A stretch of DNA of 64,000 nucleotides, from contig NZ_CYUD01000008.1 of the NCBI RefSeq assembly GCF_001458295.1, positions 186,001-250,000 of the forward strand, written 5' to 3'. A program made the position numbers and the translations under genes. Source of the DNA: Ruegeria denitrificans. Lineage in GTDB: Bacteria > Pseudomonadota > Alphaproteobacteria > Rhodobacterales > Rhodobacteraceae. How positions within the stretch are numbered: position 1 is the stretch's first letter; every line of letters starts with the position of its first letter. Below are positions 17,688 through 27,183 of the stretch, one piece after another. Below the pieces are notes generated by a model, which made no database searches, had not been told where the DNA came from, and worked only from the letters and a program-made list of their open reading frames with translations.

Positions 17688-18883
17688 AGGGTGACGCTCC
17701 ATTGGACCACGGGAAAGGCGGATTTCCAGCCGCGCCGGGGGCCGAGCGCCGAGGCTTGCGCCAATTCGATACGTAATAGCTCTCCGCCCAGTTTGTTCTG
17801 CCATTGTGCCAGCAACGCTTCGCTTTCCAGCGTCACCGCGTTGGCAACCAGCCGTGTGACTTCGGGTAGGGCCGCATGCAGCCATTCCATCAGTTCGTTG
17901 CTGAGGCCGCCACCGATGAAAACCACGTCCGGCAGGGTTAGGCCCCCCAGCGAGCCAGGAGCGGTGCCATGCACAACGTTCAGCCGGTCCTGACCCAACG
18001 TATCTGCGTTGCGGCGAATGCGTTCGGCGCGATCTGCGCGGGGTTCGATTGTCGTCGCCGTCAGGGTCGGATCACACATCAGCCATTCGATGCTGATCGA
18101 ACCCGTACCACCGCCGATATCCCACAGGTGCTCGCCCCGCTGAGGGGCCAGTGCCGACAAGGTCAGCGCCCGCACCGGGCGTTTGGTAATCTGGCCATCG
18201 GTTTCGAATATTTCGTCCGGTTTGCCCGACGCTTTTGGAAAGGCACGGCCTTCGCCTGCAACTTCGAGCCCGACGCAAACCGGGTGGTCGAAGCCACCCA
18301 GTAGAGCTTCGGTCAGCGACACGCTGCGCGACCGTTCGCGCGGACCACCCAAGGCTTCCATCACGTGCAGGCAGGTGTCGGCAAAACCGGTTTCGGTCAG
18401 GTAGGTGGCCAGTTCCGCCACCGCCTTGCCGTCCCGCAACAGCAGGATGGCGCGCACTCCGGGCGCCAGATCAGGCCGTAACCGGGTCAGTGGGGCCGCG
18501 TGCAGGCCAAAAGTCAGCGTGGATTCCAGAGGCCAGCCCAGCCGCGCGGCGGCAAGGGAAAAGGTCGACTGGCCGGGCAGGGCCGTCCACTCCCCGGCTT
18601 CAAAATTTCGGGCAATGACCGAGCCGGCGCCAAACCAAAATGGATCGCCCGAGGCCAGAACCACAGTCGGTCGGCCCCGAAAGCCGGTCAGTATCGGCAG
18701 GCCATCGGCGAAAGGCACCGGCCACTCAACCTTCTGCGCTGCGGTGTCGGGGGTCAGCGACAGGTGTCGCGGCGGTCCCATGATGATTTTGGCGCGTTCC
18801 AGCACTTGACGGCTTGCGGGGGGCAGGCCATCCAGTCCATCTTCGCCCAAGCCCAGAACGGTCAGCCACGGAGCTTCATGCAT
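17684..18883 (-). CDS. cobL: Precorrin-6Y C5,15-methyltransferase (decarboxylating)
   Basis: 399 residues with two methyltransferase domains: an N-terminal tetrapyrrole methylase (VLGLGEDGLDGLPPASRQ, VVLASGDPFWFGAG) and a C-terminal Rossmann-type SAM domain (LWDIGGGTGSISIEWL). CobL methylates C5 and C15 and removes the acetate carboxyl of ring C. ATG 18883 has AGGAG 7 nt upstream. This start codon overlaps, head to head, the start codon of plus-strand cobK (the shared CATG at 18881-18884), so its own promoter, if any, must lie inside cobK. Confidence 0.92.
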   Translation of the reverse strand: MHEAPWLTVLGLGEDGLDGLPPASRQVLERAKIIMGPPRHLSLTPDTAAQKVEWPVPFADGLPILTGFRGRPTVVLASGDPFWFGAGSVIARNFEAGEWTALPGQSTFSLAAARLGWPLESTLTFGLHAAPLTRLRPDLAPGVRAILLLRDGKAVAELATYLTETGFADTCLHVMEALGGPRERSRSVSLTEALLGGFDHPVCVGLEVAGEGRAFPKASGKPDEIFETDGQITKRPVRALTLSALAPQRGEHLWDIGGGTGSISIEWLMCDPTLTATTIEPRADRAERIRRNADTLGQDRLNVVHGTAPGSLGGLTLPDVVFIGGGLSNELMEWLHAALPEVTRLVANAVTLESEALLAQWQNKLGGELLRIELAQASALGPRRGWKSAFPVVQWSVTL

Positions 18884-19631
18884 GACACATCTCCTGATCC
18901 TTGGCGGCACCACAGAGGCCAACGCGCTGGCTAAATCCGTGGCCAGTCAGGGCATCCCGGCAACCTATTCCTACGCCGGACGGGTTGATAACCCTCGTCC
19001 GCAACCCTTGCCAGTTCGTGTGGGTGGTTTTGGCGGCGTAGACGGGCTGTCGCGGTACCTTCGCGCCCATGCGATCACCCATGTGGTCGACGCCACCCAT
19101 CCCTTTGCCGCGCAAATGAGCCGTAATGCCATTGCAGCCTGCCGCGACGCCGGAGTGCCACTGATGGCGCTGAACCGCCCGGCCTGGGTGGCGCAGGAAG
19201 GGGATCGCTGGCAGCATGTTCCTGATATCGACGGCGCAGTGGCTGCCCTGTCCGGCCCGGCGCAGCGTATCTTTCTGGCCGTTGGGCGCATGCACCTTGA
19301 GGATTTCGCCGCCCAGCCTCAGCATCGCTATCTGCTGCGGCTGGTGGATGAACCCGGCGCTTTGCCCATGCCGAATTGCGAGGTAGTTGTCTCGCGCGGG
19401 CCGTTTTCTGAATCGAATGACCGGGCGCTGATGCAGCGCCACGGAATTGAATTGGTTGTGTCCAAGAACGCAGGCGGCAGCGGAGCTCGTGCCAAGCTGG
19501 ATGCCGCGCGGGCGCTGGGCGTGCCGGTACTGATGATCGATCGTCCAGCCCTGCCGCAGCGGCATGAGCTGACGAGCGTGACGCAGGTTCTGGACTGGCT
19601 GGCTCATTCCGGGGTGAACCTCGGGGTGTAG
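18882..19631 (+). CDS. cobK: Precorrin-6A reductase
   Basis: 249 residues. Motifs LILGGTTEANALAKSV, VDATHPFAAQMSRNA, VGRMHLEDFA and VVSKNAGGSGARAKLDAARALGVPVLMIDRP (named here by the short SKNAGG motif) are those of CobK/CbiJ, the NADPH-dependent reductase that turns precorrin-6A into precorrin-6B. It is the only plus-strand gene inside the minus-strand cob series. Its start overlaps the cobL start, and its last 28 nt overlap the end of cobJ. GGAG lies 8 nt before ATG 18882. Confidence 0.92.
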   Translation: MTHLLILGGTTEANALAKSVASQGIPATYSYAGRVDNPRPQPLPVRVGGFGGVDGLSRYLRAHAITHVVDATHPFAAQMSRNAIAACRDAGVPLMALNRPAWVAQEGDRWQHVPDIDGAVAALSGPAQRIFLAVGRMHLEDFAAQPQHRYLLRLVDEPGALPMPNCEVVVSRGPFSESNDRALMQRHGIELVVSKNAGGSGARAKLDAARALGVPVLMIDRPALPQRHELTSVTQVLDWLAHSGVNLGV

Positions 19632-20356
19632 ACGATTGGGTTGATGTCCCGCTCTATCACACGGGTGAGGGATGAGCCGACGATGACGACTGTCTGCATA
19701 TCTGCCATATCCGGCGTGGCCTCGGCGAGTGTTGAAATCCGGATCGCTTCGTCCGCGCGGGATACGGCTCGGGCGAACAGGATCAGACGCTCAGGCTCAC
19801 ACTCCTCGCGCAGGATTTCCAGCGTCTTAACAAACCCTTCGGGGCGGGACTTTGAGCGCGGATTGTAAAACGCCATCGCGAAATCCCCTTGCGCGGCGAG
19901 ACGCAGGCGTTTTTCGATTAGCGACCACGGTTTCAGATTGTCGCTGAGGTTGATGGTGCAGAAATCATGCCCCAAAGGCGCCCCAGCGCGGGCTGACGCC
20001 GCCAACATTGCGGTGATTCCCGGAAGCACATCTATGGGAATTTCGCGCCACTCGGCGGGACCATTCTCCAGCGCCTCAAAAACTGCAGCTGCCATGGCAA
20101 ACACGCCCGGGTCGCCCGAGGATACAACGACCACCCGTTTCCCTTCGGCTGCCATTTGCAATGCGTGCTGCGACCGGTCAATCTCGACTCGGTTGTCGCT
20201 GGCGTGCAGCGTCAGGCCAGGGCGTTCGGCCACACGCGCGACATAAGGGATATAGCCGACGATATCCGTCGCTTCGACTAATGCGGCAGAAACCTCGGGC
20301 GTTACCAAATCCTCATTGCCAGGCCCAAGGCCCGCGATCTTGACCCAACCGCTCAT
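19604..20356 (-). CDS. cobJ: Precorrin-3B C17-methyltransferase
   Basis: 250 residues. IAGLGPGNEDLVTPE, VVSSGDPGVFAMAAAV, HDFCTINLSDNLKPW and AMAFYNPRSKSRP are diagnostic of CobJ/CbiH, the enzyme that methylates C17 and contracts the ring. ATG 20356 overlaps the cobI stop (ATGA). The in-frame extension to 20473 lies inside cobI and is not used. The 3' end overlaps the 3' end of cobK on the other strand. Confidence 0.92.
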   Translation of the reverse strand: MSGWVKIAGLGPGNEDLVTPEVSAALVEATDIVGYIPYVARVAERPGLTLHASDNRVEIDRSQHALQMAAEGKRVVVVSSGDPGVFAMAAAVFEALENGPAEWREIPIDVLPGITAMLAASARAGAPLGHDFCTINLSDNLKPWSLIEKRLRLAAQGDFAMAFYNPRSKSRPEGFVKTLEILREECEPERLILFARAVSRADEAIRISTLAEATPDMADMQTVVIVGSSLTRVIERDINPIVYTPRFTPE

Positions 20357-21081
20357 GGTCGCCGACCCTGACCATGTACAATGATGATCGAGAAATAGGG
20401 GGTGATGCCTTCGCAATTCTCGGAAAGTCTGCAAACGCGCTGGTTTGGCATCTGTGCGAATTCGACGATCCAAGCGCGGTCATACAGGCCAGCAGTTTTC
20501 AGCGCCCGCTTCACCTTGTCGATATTGCGCCCGATCTTCATCACCACAAGAGCGTCAGTTTGCGCCATGCGTTCAGCTAGCGTTTTTTCGGGCAGAGTAC
20601 CGACCAAAACGGTCAGCACATCGTCGCCCCATGTGATCGGGTCGCCAGTTGCTGTCCATGCGCCGGACATGCCAGTGATTGCGGGAACCACCTCGACTTC
20701 AGCTTTATCGCGCAAGCGGCTGTAAAGATGCATGAATGATCCATAAAAGAATGGGTCACCTTCACACAGGACCACCACGTCCTCACCTTGTTCCGACAGC
20801 GTTTTCAGATGCGCGGCACAATCCTTGTAGAAGGCCAACAGCAGTTCATTGTACCGTGGATCGTCCAGTGGGATTTCGGTGGTGACGGGGTATTCCATCG
20901 GGAATTCAACCGCACCATCAGGGATCATCCCGTTGACGATCTTCCGCGCTTGGCCGCTGCGGCCCGGTTTGCGGAAAAACGCCACGTGGCGCGCATTGCG
21001 CAGCAGTCGGTCGGCCCGAACGCTCATCAGGTCCGGGTCGCCGGGGCCAAGGCCAACGCCGTATATCTTTCCGGCGCTCAT
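20353..21081 (-). CDS. cobI: Precorrin-2 C20-methyltransferase
   Basis: 242 residues. YGVGLGPGDPDLMSVRADRLL and VVLCEGDPFFYGSFMHLY mark the CobI/CbiL type of tetrapyrrole methylase, which converts precorrin-2 to precorrin-3A. ATG 21081 overlaps the cobH stop (ATGA) and is preferred to the open frame reaching 21180 inside cobH. It is followed by cobJ with a 4-nt overlap. Confidence 0.92.
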   Translation of the reverse strand: MSAGKIYGVGLGPGDPDLMSVRADRLLRNARHVAFFRKPGRSGQARKIVNGMIPDGAVEFPMEYPVTTEIPLDDPRYNELLLAFYKDCAAHLKTLSEQGEDVVVLCEGDPFFYGSFMHLYSRLRDKAEVEVVPAITGMSGAWTATGDPITWGDDVLTVLVGTLPEKTLAERMAQTDALVVMKIGRNIDKVKRALKTAGLYDRAWIVEFAQMPNQRVCRLSENCEGITPYFSIIIVHGQGRRP

Positions 21082-21707
21082 TCCGCGCGGCTCGCGATGG
21101 CGTTGACGGCGGCGACGGTGATGGCGCTGCCGCCCAGACGACCTTTGATGATGCAGGATGGCACCGGTTGCGCCGTCCACAGGGCGTCCTTAGACTCGAC
21201 CGCACCGACGAACCCCACAGGGCAGCCAATGATGGCGGCGGGGCGTGGGCAGTTGGGGTCTTCCAGCATGTTCAACAGGTGAAAGAGTGCTGTCGGGGCG
21301 TTGCCGATGGCCACCACTGCACCTTCAAGATGCGGGCGCCACAACTCCAGCGCTGCGGCCGAGCGCGTGTTGCTCATCTCAGCGGCCAGCGGGCGCACAC
21401 GCTCGTCATGCAGGGTGCAGATCACCTCATTGTCGGCGGGTAGGCGGAACCGGGTCACGCCTTCGCTGACCATGCGCGCGTCACACAGAATCGGCGCGCC
21501 GTTTTCCAAAGCGGTACGGGCTGCGGAGACGAAATCAGGCGAGAAATGAATGAACTCTTCCAGCCCGACCATACCAGCGGCATGGATCATGCGGACGGCA
21601 ACCTGTTCCTCGTCAGCGTCGAACCGGGCCAGGTCGGCCTCGGACCGGATGGTAGCAAAGCTCTCCTCATAGATCGCCGCGCCATCGGTTTCATATTCAT
21701 AGGGCAT
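21078..21707 (-). CDS. cobH: Precorrin-8X methylmutase
   Basis: 209 residues, normal for the family. His42 in AVRMIHAAGMVG is the expected catalytic histidine, and GNAPTALFHLL and CPVGFVGAVESK are the conserved C-terminal motifs. CobH moves the C11 methyl group to C12, giving hydrogenobyrinic acid. Start ATG 21707 overlaps the cobG TGA by one base (TGATG). The stop overlaps cobI by 4 nt. Confidence 0.93.
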   Translation of the reverse strand: MPYEYETDGAAIYEESFATIRSEADLARFDADEEQVAVRMIHAAGMVGLEEFIHFSPDFVSAARTALENGAPILCDARMVSEGVTRFRLPADNEVICTLHDERVRPLAAEMSNTRSAAALELWRPHLEGAVVAIGNAPTALFHLLNMLEDPNCPRPAAIIGCPVGFVGAVESKDALWTAQPVPSCIIKGRLGGSAITVAAVNAIASRAE

Positions 21708-22834
21708 CAGGTCAGGTCCATGGTCATAAGTGTTTCGGGGGTCAGCCCGCTTTGGCAGGGCTCATCCCCTGCGCGGCCTTGTTTGACAAGGTCAAATCGT
21801 CCATCGCGACCGACCAAAGTAACATCCGCTAGCCCCATTCGGGCGCATCCTTTTGAGCAGCCCGAGACATGCAGGCTGCCATCGACGCGCGATGCCAGAG
21901 CATGGGCGACAGCACGGGTTTCTACCTGCGCCTGCGGGCAGAACGGGGCGCCGGGGCAGGCGTCGGTGGTCATGAGCGGATCGGTGCTATCTGTAACAAA
22001 GGCCAGGGCCGGGATCGCCGCCCCGCCTTCCAGAAGGAACAACCGCCACGGGGTCACTCGCAGAGCCGACGCGCCCGTATCTTCGATCAGACTGAACAGA
22101 CGCCGCGCAGGCAGTTGCCCGAACGCTGCACCATACAGCGCGCCCAGTGCACAGGAGCCGGGTTGCAGCGACGCACCGGCAGCGCCGGGCAGGCTGCCTT
22201 GCCAGTCCTGTGGCAGGCTTTGGGCTTCGACCACACGCGCCATACGGCGATTGTCCGGGGTTTGGTTTTCGGCAAACCATTCGGCCAGCGCGATAAGTTG
22301 GTCGATGGCCTCGGCCTCTGACACGGCGCGCCCGGTCTCGCAACCGTCGGCGCGCAGGGTCAGGCCGTCCGGGCCGGTCTCCACTCTGATATCCGCCGAG
22401 TCCGCGGCCAAAAGACGGGCCGGGCCGGTGTCGATGGCAAAACCGAATTTCGCAGGTAGGGCAGGCAATTCCGCCAGCCGATGGATCAAGGATTGTGTCA
22501 GCCGTGCTGTCAGATCACCCGTTTCGTAAAGCGGTGAAACCAGAATGTTGCGCCGCACTTCTATGCCGGGTTCTGCGTCCAGAAGATCCAGCGTAGAAAG
22601 TTCAGCCAACAGCGTTTGATGATCGGCGTCTTTCACGCCGCGCAATTGCAGGTTGGCCCGGTTGGTCAGGTCAATGGTGCCATTGCCGAAACGCTCAGCC
22701 AGCTCACACAGCCCCAGCGCCTGTGCCGCATTTAGCCTCGCTAGCCGAGGGCGCACCCGCACCACCAACCCATCGCCCGACATCATCGGACGGTGCGCGC
22801 CGGGGCACCAGCCCTGAACGATGGGGGCGCTCAT
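21707..22834 (-). CDS. cobG: Precorrin-3B synthase
   Basis: 375 residues. Ferredoxin-sulfite/nitrite-reductase-like domains are seen at TIDLTNRANLQLRGV and in the C-terminal Fe-S motifs TTDACPGAPFCPQA and VSGCSKGCARMG, whose four cysteines should hold a 4Fe-4S cluster. CobG hydroxylates C20 and forms the lactone of precorrin-3A using O2, so its presence marks the aerobic pathway. ATG 22834 overlaps cobN (ATGA). Confidence 0.93.
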   Translation of the reverse strand: MSAPIVQGWCPGAHRPMMSGDGLVVRVRPRLARLNAAQALGLCELAERFGNGTIDLTNRANLQLRGVKDADHQTLLAELSTLDLLDAEPGIEVRRNILVSPLYETGDLTARLTQSLIHRLAELPALPAKFGFAIDTGPARLLAADSADIRVETGPDGLTLRADGCETGRAVSEAEAIDQLIALAEWFAENQTPDNRRMARVVEAQSLPQDWQGSLPGAAGASLQPGSCALGALYGAAFGQLPARRLFSLIEDTGASALRVTPWRLFLLEGGAAIPALAFVTDSTDPLMTTDACPGAPFCPQAQVETRAVAHALASRVDGSLHVSGCSKGCARMGLADVTLVGRDGRFDLVKQGRAGDEPCQSGLTPETLMTMDLT

Positions 22835-25800
22835 CTCAGTCCCTCCAATTCAGCGCGGATCGAGTTCCGGCGCGTGTTCCATAGACCGGCGTCAAGCAAT
22901 GCGCGGAACCGGTCCTGCATGGCCTGATGCGCTTGCGGGTTGGTCTCTTGCAAGAACGCGTCAACCTCGGCGTCGCCCAGCGTGGCGTCGTGGTACAGAT
23001 CAAACAGATGTGGTGCGACCGTACCGGACAGGTGGGCGAACGAAGCCATGTGATCCAGCGTTGCTGCGATCTCAGCCGCGCCTCGGAACCCATGGCGTTG
23101 CATCCCCGCGATCCAGCCGGGATTGGCAGCACGAGCATGGACCACGCGGCTGATTTCCTCGGGCAGGGTGCGGGCGCGGGGGTTGTCCGGGTTGGTACTG
23201 TCCAGATGGTACAGCTGGGCGCTGCCGCCAGTGATCTTCTTTGCGGCGGCAAACCCGGCCTCATGCGTAGCATAGTCATTGGCAAGCAGCAGGTCGGTCT
23301 CGGTCAAGTCTTGCAGGTGGACAAAACTGTCTGCGTTGGCGACGCGTTCGGTGATGCCGGTGACGTCCTGGGCAATATGCTCGCCTTCCAACGCAAAGGA
23401 GCTTGCCTGCAACCAGGCCTCACCCGCCTGTTCGCGAGCCTCATCCGTATAGATTTCAGACAGTTGTGTCATGTTCACGCCATAGCTGCCGGGGGCGGGG
23501 CCAAAGACCCGCGCGGCAGGCGCTTGCCCGGCATAAGGGTTCCAGTCCGCCGCTTCATCACGATCTGACAAGGCCCGGATGGCCTGACCAAACAGCGCCG
23601 AGAGTGTCGGAAACACATCCCGAAACAGGCCAGAGACGCGCAGGGTCACGTCCAGACGTGGACGGCTGAGATCGGTGATCGGCAACACTTCAATGCCCGA
23701 GACCCGTTCCGATCCTTTGTCCCAGACCGGTTTGACGCCCAACAGATGCAGCGCCATGGCAAACTCTTCTCCGGCGGTCCGCATGGTGGCTGAACCCCAC
23801 AGATCGACGATCAGACCCTTGGGATAATCGCCCTCTTCCTGCAGATGCCGCCGCACCAGTTCTTCGGCCAGTTTCACGCCTTGTGTATAAGCCGCGCGGG
23901 TCGGCACAGAACGTGGATCGGTGGTATAGAGGTTCCGCCCCGTCGGCAGCACATCTGAACGGCCACGATAGGGAGAGCCGGACGGCCCAGCCTCGATCCG
24001 TTTGCCCGCCAGTGCGTCGATCAGGGCGCTACGCTCGGCCTGGGCAGAAGGGGCCGGGTCAAAATTGCCAGTGACTTCGGGCGTGCGGCCAAAAATGTGC
24101 AACCCGTCGCCGAACTGGCTTTCCTTGATGTCGCAGACAAAGCGGTCGATGCGGGTGATTGCCTCGGCGGTGCAGGTGGCCTGATCCAGACCCAGATCGC
24201 TTTCCAACCCGATGGCCTGCGCCTCATCCCGGATATCTTCTTGCAGGCGTTCCCGGCGCTTGGGGTCCAGCCCGTCAGCGTTGGAAAATTCGTCCAGCAG
24301 GGATTCCAGCCGCACCATACGGTCCGGTGTGCCGCTTTCCTTCATTGGGGGCGGGATGTGGCCCAGCGTGACGGCTCCGATCCGGCGCTTGGCCTGCGCG
24401 GCCTCGCCGGGGTCGTTGACGATGAAGGGATAGATCACCGGCAGATCACGGATCAGCGCCTCGGGCCAGCAAGTCGCCGACAGGGCGACCGATTTGCCCG
24501 GCAACCATTCCAGCGTGCCATGTGCGCCGATATGGATCAGCGCATCCGCACCCAGCCCTTTGCGCAGCCACAGATAGAACGCCGCATAGCAGTGGCGCGG
24601 GGTGCGCGAGAGGTCGTGGTAGTCGTCATCGCGCAGCTCGGGCGTGCCGCGTTCAGGTTGCAGCGCGACCAAGGCTTTGCCACGCCGCAGAGCGGTGAAA
24701 TGGAATGCACCGTCCGTAAAGGCCGGGTCGTCCTCGGGCTGTCCCCAAACGGTTTCGAGGTCCGCGCACAGCTGGTCTGGCAGGTCCGACAGGGCCGCCA
24801 GATATGCTTCACGGGGCCACGAAATCCGTGCGTCCATCAGGGCGTCGGCAATGGGCTTAGCAGGGGCGGTGTCATATCCCTCGCCTTGCAGATCGGACAG
24901 CATCGCCTCGGCCGAGGCCAGCGCGTCCAGACCCACCGCATGGGCCATCTGCCAGTCCTTGCCGGGATAGGTGGACAGCACCAATGCCTGGATTTGATCT
25001 GCCTTTGGCTTTTCATGCAGGGCCAGCCATCCAGTCACCCGATCGATGATGGCCTCGATCCGTTCAGGCTCGGCCGTGTGGGCAAAGCGGGAAAACTCCA
25101 GATGAGGATCGCGCTTGCCCGGTTCCTTGAACGACGCAATGCCCCCAGTTATACGCCCGTCCACCTCGGGCAGCACCACATGCATGGCGAGGTCGGCGGG
25201 GGACAGCCCGCGTTCTGCCTCGGCCCATGCTTTTCGGCGTGACGTGGCGAGCGCAATCTGGAAAACGGGCACGTCCGCTGCGTCCAATGGGGACGTGCCA
25301 GACGCGCCTTTGCCCGAAAATGAGGTGGCGTTGATGATCGCTGATGGGCCTAGGGCCACGACCTGTTCGCGCAGCCAGTCGGCTGCTGCTGGGGCTTTCA
25401 GGGATGGCGCAAACAATCCAACCGCCTCAAGCCCGCGCGCACGCAGGCTGCGGATCAGCGCTGCGACCGGGGCAGTGTCGGCTGAAGTCAGGTAAGCGCG
25501 GTAGAACGTGACAATGATGCGTTTTGCGTCGCGGGTGAACGCCGTATCCGCTGGAATGACGCCGCGGTCCGGGCACCAGGCGCCGCATTCCGGCAGAGTC
25601 TTGGCCCCCATCACCGGCCCAGCATAAAGCCCTGCGGCCAGAGCCATCTGCGCCAAAGCGGCCTGTGCCGCAACTTCGCCGCCGGTGTCGCACAGATACG
25701 TCAAACGGCGCAGGGTCGAGGCGGGCAGGGTGGAGTAATCGTCCAGCCTTGTGTCTTCGCGCCCGTCGGCAGGTAGAACCGCCAGAGCGATGCCTTTGGC

Positions 25801-26124
25801 CTGCGCCAGCGCCAGAACCTGCTGCAACCCGTAGGGCCAATAGGGCACACCACCGATCAGACGGATCAGGATGCCCTTCGCGCCCTCAAGCGTCTGTTCC
25901 ACATAAGTGTCGACGGATAGGGGATGTTTCAGCGCCGTTAGGTTTGCCAGCCGCATCGTGGGCATTCGCCCCTCAGCTCCGCCGCCGCGATGCCAGCCCG
26001 CCGCGAAAGCACCCAGGTCGCTGTCCGAAAAGGACAGCACCACCAGATCCGCCGGGCTCTGGCCCAAGTCGGTCGGGGTCTCGGTTTCCTCGAGCCCGTG
26101 GCTTTCGCGGAAGACGACGTGCAT
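22831..26124 (-). CDS. cobN: Cobaltochelatase subunit CobN
   Basis: 1097 residues. The large subunit of the ATP-dependent cobaltochelatase that, with CobS and CobT (not in this window), inserts cobalt into hydrogenobyrinate a,c-diamide. Family motifs include IGAHGTLEWLPGKSVALS, YPFIVNDPGEAAQAKRR and IVDLWGSATMRTAGEEFA. It is somewhat shorter than the roughly 1270-residue Pseudomonas denitrificans protein, as in other Rhodobacteraceae. Start ATG 26124 is 3 nt after the cobW stop. It overlaps cobG by 4 nt. Confidence 0.93.
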   Translation of the reverse strand: MHVVFRESHGLEETETPTDLGQSPADLVVLSFSDSDLGAFAAGWHRGGGAEGRMPTMRLANLTALKHPLSVDTYVEQTLEGAKGILIRLIGGVPYWPYGLQQVLALAQAKGIALAVLPADGREDTRLDDYSTLPASTLRRLTYLCDTGGEVAAQAALAQMALAAGLYAGPVMGAKTLPECGAWCPDRGVIPADTAFTRDAKRIIVTFYRAYLTSADTAPVAALIRSLRARGLEAVGLFAPSLKAPAAADWLREQVVALGPSAIINATSFSGKGASGTSPLDAADVPVFQIALATSRRKAWAEAERGLSPADLAMHVVLPEVDGRITGGIASFKEPGKRDPHLEFSRFAHTAEPERIEAIIDRVTGWLALHEKPKADQIQALVLSTYPGKDWQMAHAVGLDALASAEAMLSDLQGEGYDTAPAKPIADALMDARISWPREAYLAALSDLPDQLCADLETVWGQPEDDPAFTDGAFHFTALRRGKALVALQPERGTPELRDDDYHDLSRTPRHCYAAFYLWLRKGLGADALIHIGAHGTLEWLPGKSVALSATCWPEALIRDLPVIYPFIVNDPGEAAQAKRRIGAVTLGHIPPPMKESGTPDRMVRLESLLDEFSNADGLDPKRRERLQEDIRDEAQAIGLESDLGLDQATCTAEAITRIDRFVCDIKESQFGDGLHIFGRTPEVTGNFDPAPSAQAERSALIDALAGKRIEAGPSGSPYRGRSDVLPTGRNLYTTDPRSVPTRAAYTQGVKLAEELVRRHLQEEGDYPKGLIVDLWGSATMRTAGEEFAMALHLLGVKPVWDKGSERVSGIEVLPITDLSRPRLDVTLRVSGLFRDVFPTLSALFGQAIRALSDRDEAADWNPYAGQAPAARVFGPAPGSYGVNMTQLSEIYTDEAREQAGEAWLQASSFALEGEHIAQDVTGITERVANADSFVHLQDLTETDLLLANDYATHEAGFAAAKKITGGSAQLYHLDSTNPDNPRARTLPEEISRVVHARAANPGWIAGMQRHGFRGAAEIAATLDHMASFAHLSGTVAPHLFDLYHDATLGDAEVDAFLQETNPQAHQAMQDRFRALLDAGLWNTRRNSIRAELEGLR

Positions 26125-26127
26125 GGC

Positions 26128-27183
26128 TTACTCGGCGGCCTCGGTCACACCCACGAGGATATCGCGGATTTCAGCCTCTTTTATGTCGTCATGCTCGGCA
26201 ATCACCACCAGACGCGAGCGGCGTTCCTCGCCGGGCTCCCACGGGCGGTCGTATTGATGACGCACGCGGGCACCGACGGCCTGCACCAACAGACGCATCG
26301 GTTTGCCCTGAACTGCGGCATAGCCTTTGACGCGCAGGATGTTCAGTTCATTGGCCAGACGTTCGATATTGGCAACCAGTTGCGCTGGGTCGGTCTGCTC
26401 CGGCAACTCGACGATGATGCTTTCGAAATCGTCATGTTCGTGGTCGTGGTGACCGTCGTGATGCGAGGGGCGGGCATCCATGTCATTTTCGGCGGCTGCC
26501 TCAAGGCCCAGAACAACGCGGACATCTACAGCCCCCTCGGCGACCTCAACGACGGGCAAGGGACGCGGAGCTTCGGCTGCGATGACCTCTTTGGCTTTGG
26601 CAACGCCTTCCGGGCCAGCCAGATCGGGCTTGGTCAGCAGGATGATGTCGGCGCAGGAGATTTGATCCTCGAACACTTCGGAGAGGGGCGTTTCATGGTC
26701 GATCGAGTCATCGGCGAGGCGCTGGGCGTCAACGGCTTCGACATTCGGGGCGAAACGCCCGGCGGCGACGGCTTCGGCATCGGCCAGCGCGATCACGCCA
26801 TCCACGGTGATCTTCGAGCGGATATCGGGCCAGTCAAAGGCTTTCAGCAGCGGCTTAGGTAGGGCGAGGCCAGAGGTTTCGATCAGGATGTGATCGGGGC
26901 GCGGTTCCAGCGCCATCAGGGCTTCGATGGTCGGGATGAAATCATCGGCCACGGTGCAGCAGATGCAGCCATTGGCCAGTTCCATGATGTTTTCCGCCGG
27001 GCAATCCGGAATGGCGCAGGACTTCAGGATATCGCCATCCACACCAACATCGCCAAACTCGTTGACGACAACGGCCAAGCGTTTGCCCTGCGGGTTCTGC
27101 ATCAGGTGCTTGACCAGCGTGGTCTTGCCCGAGCCCAGAAAGCCGGTGATCACAGTGACGGGAAGTTTCTCGAGGTTGCTCAT
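26128..27183 (-). CDS. cobW: CobW, G3E-family metal-handling GTPase
   Basis: 351 residues. VITGFLGSGKTTLVKHL is the Walker A, VVNEFGDVGVD and the metal-binding GCICCTV (CxCC) are the COG0523 signatures, and LLTKPDLAG is the base-specificity motif. A histidine-rich linker (HHDGHHDHEHDD, about 265-277) precedes the CobW C-terminal domain. CobW is thought to deliver cobalt to the cobaltochelatase. ATG 27183 overlaps the DUF1636 stop (ATGA); the frame upstream is a shadow. Confidence 0.93.
   Translation of the reverse strand: MSNLEKLPVTVITGFLGSGKTTLVKHLMQNPQGKRLAVVVNEFGDVGVDGDILKSCAIPDCPAENIMELANGCICCTVADDFIPTIEALMALEPRPDHILIETSGLALPKPLLKAFDWPDIRSKITVDGVIALADAEAVAAGRFAPNVEAVDAQRLADDSIDHETPLSEVFEDQISCADIILLTKPDLAGPEGVAKAKEVIAAEAPRPLPVVEVAEGAVDVRVVLGLEAAAENDMDARPSHHDGHHDHEHDDFESIIVELPEQTDPAQLVANIERLANELNILRVKGYAAVQGKPMRLLVQAVGARVRHQYDRPWEPGEERRSRLVVIAEHDDIKEAEIRDILVGVTEAAE

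Noticed and set aside
18876-19607. 243-codon minus-strand frame covering cobK, which would fill the gap between cobJ and cobL on their own strand
   Set aside because: Its translation has no recognisable family, while the plus-strand frame is a complete CobK.
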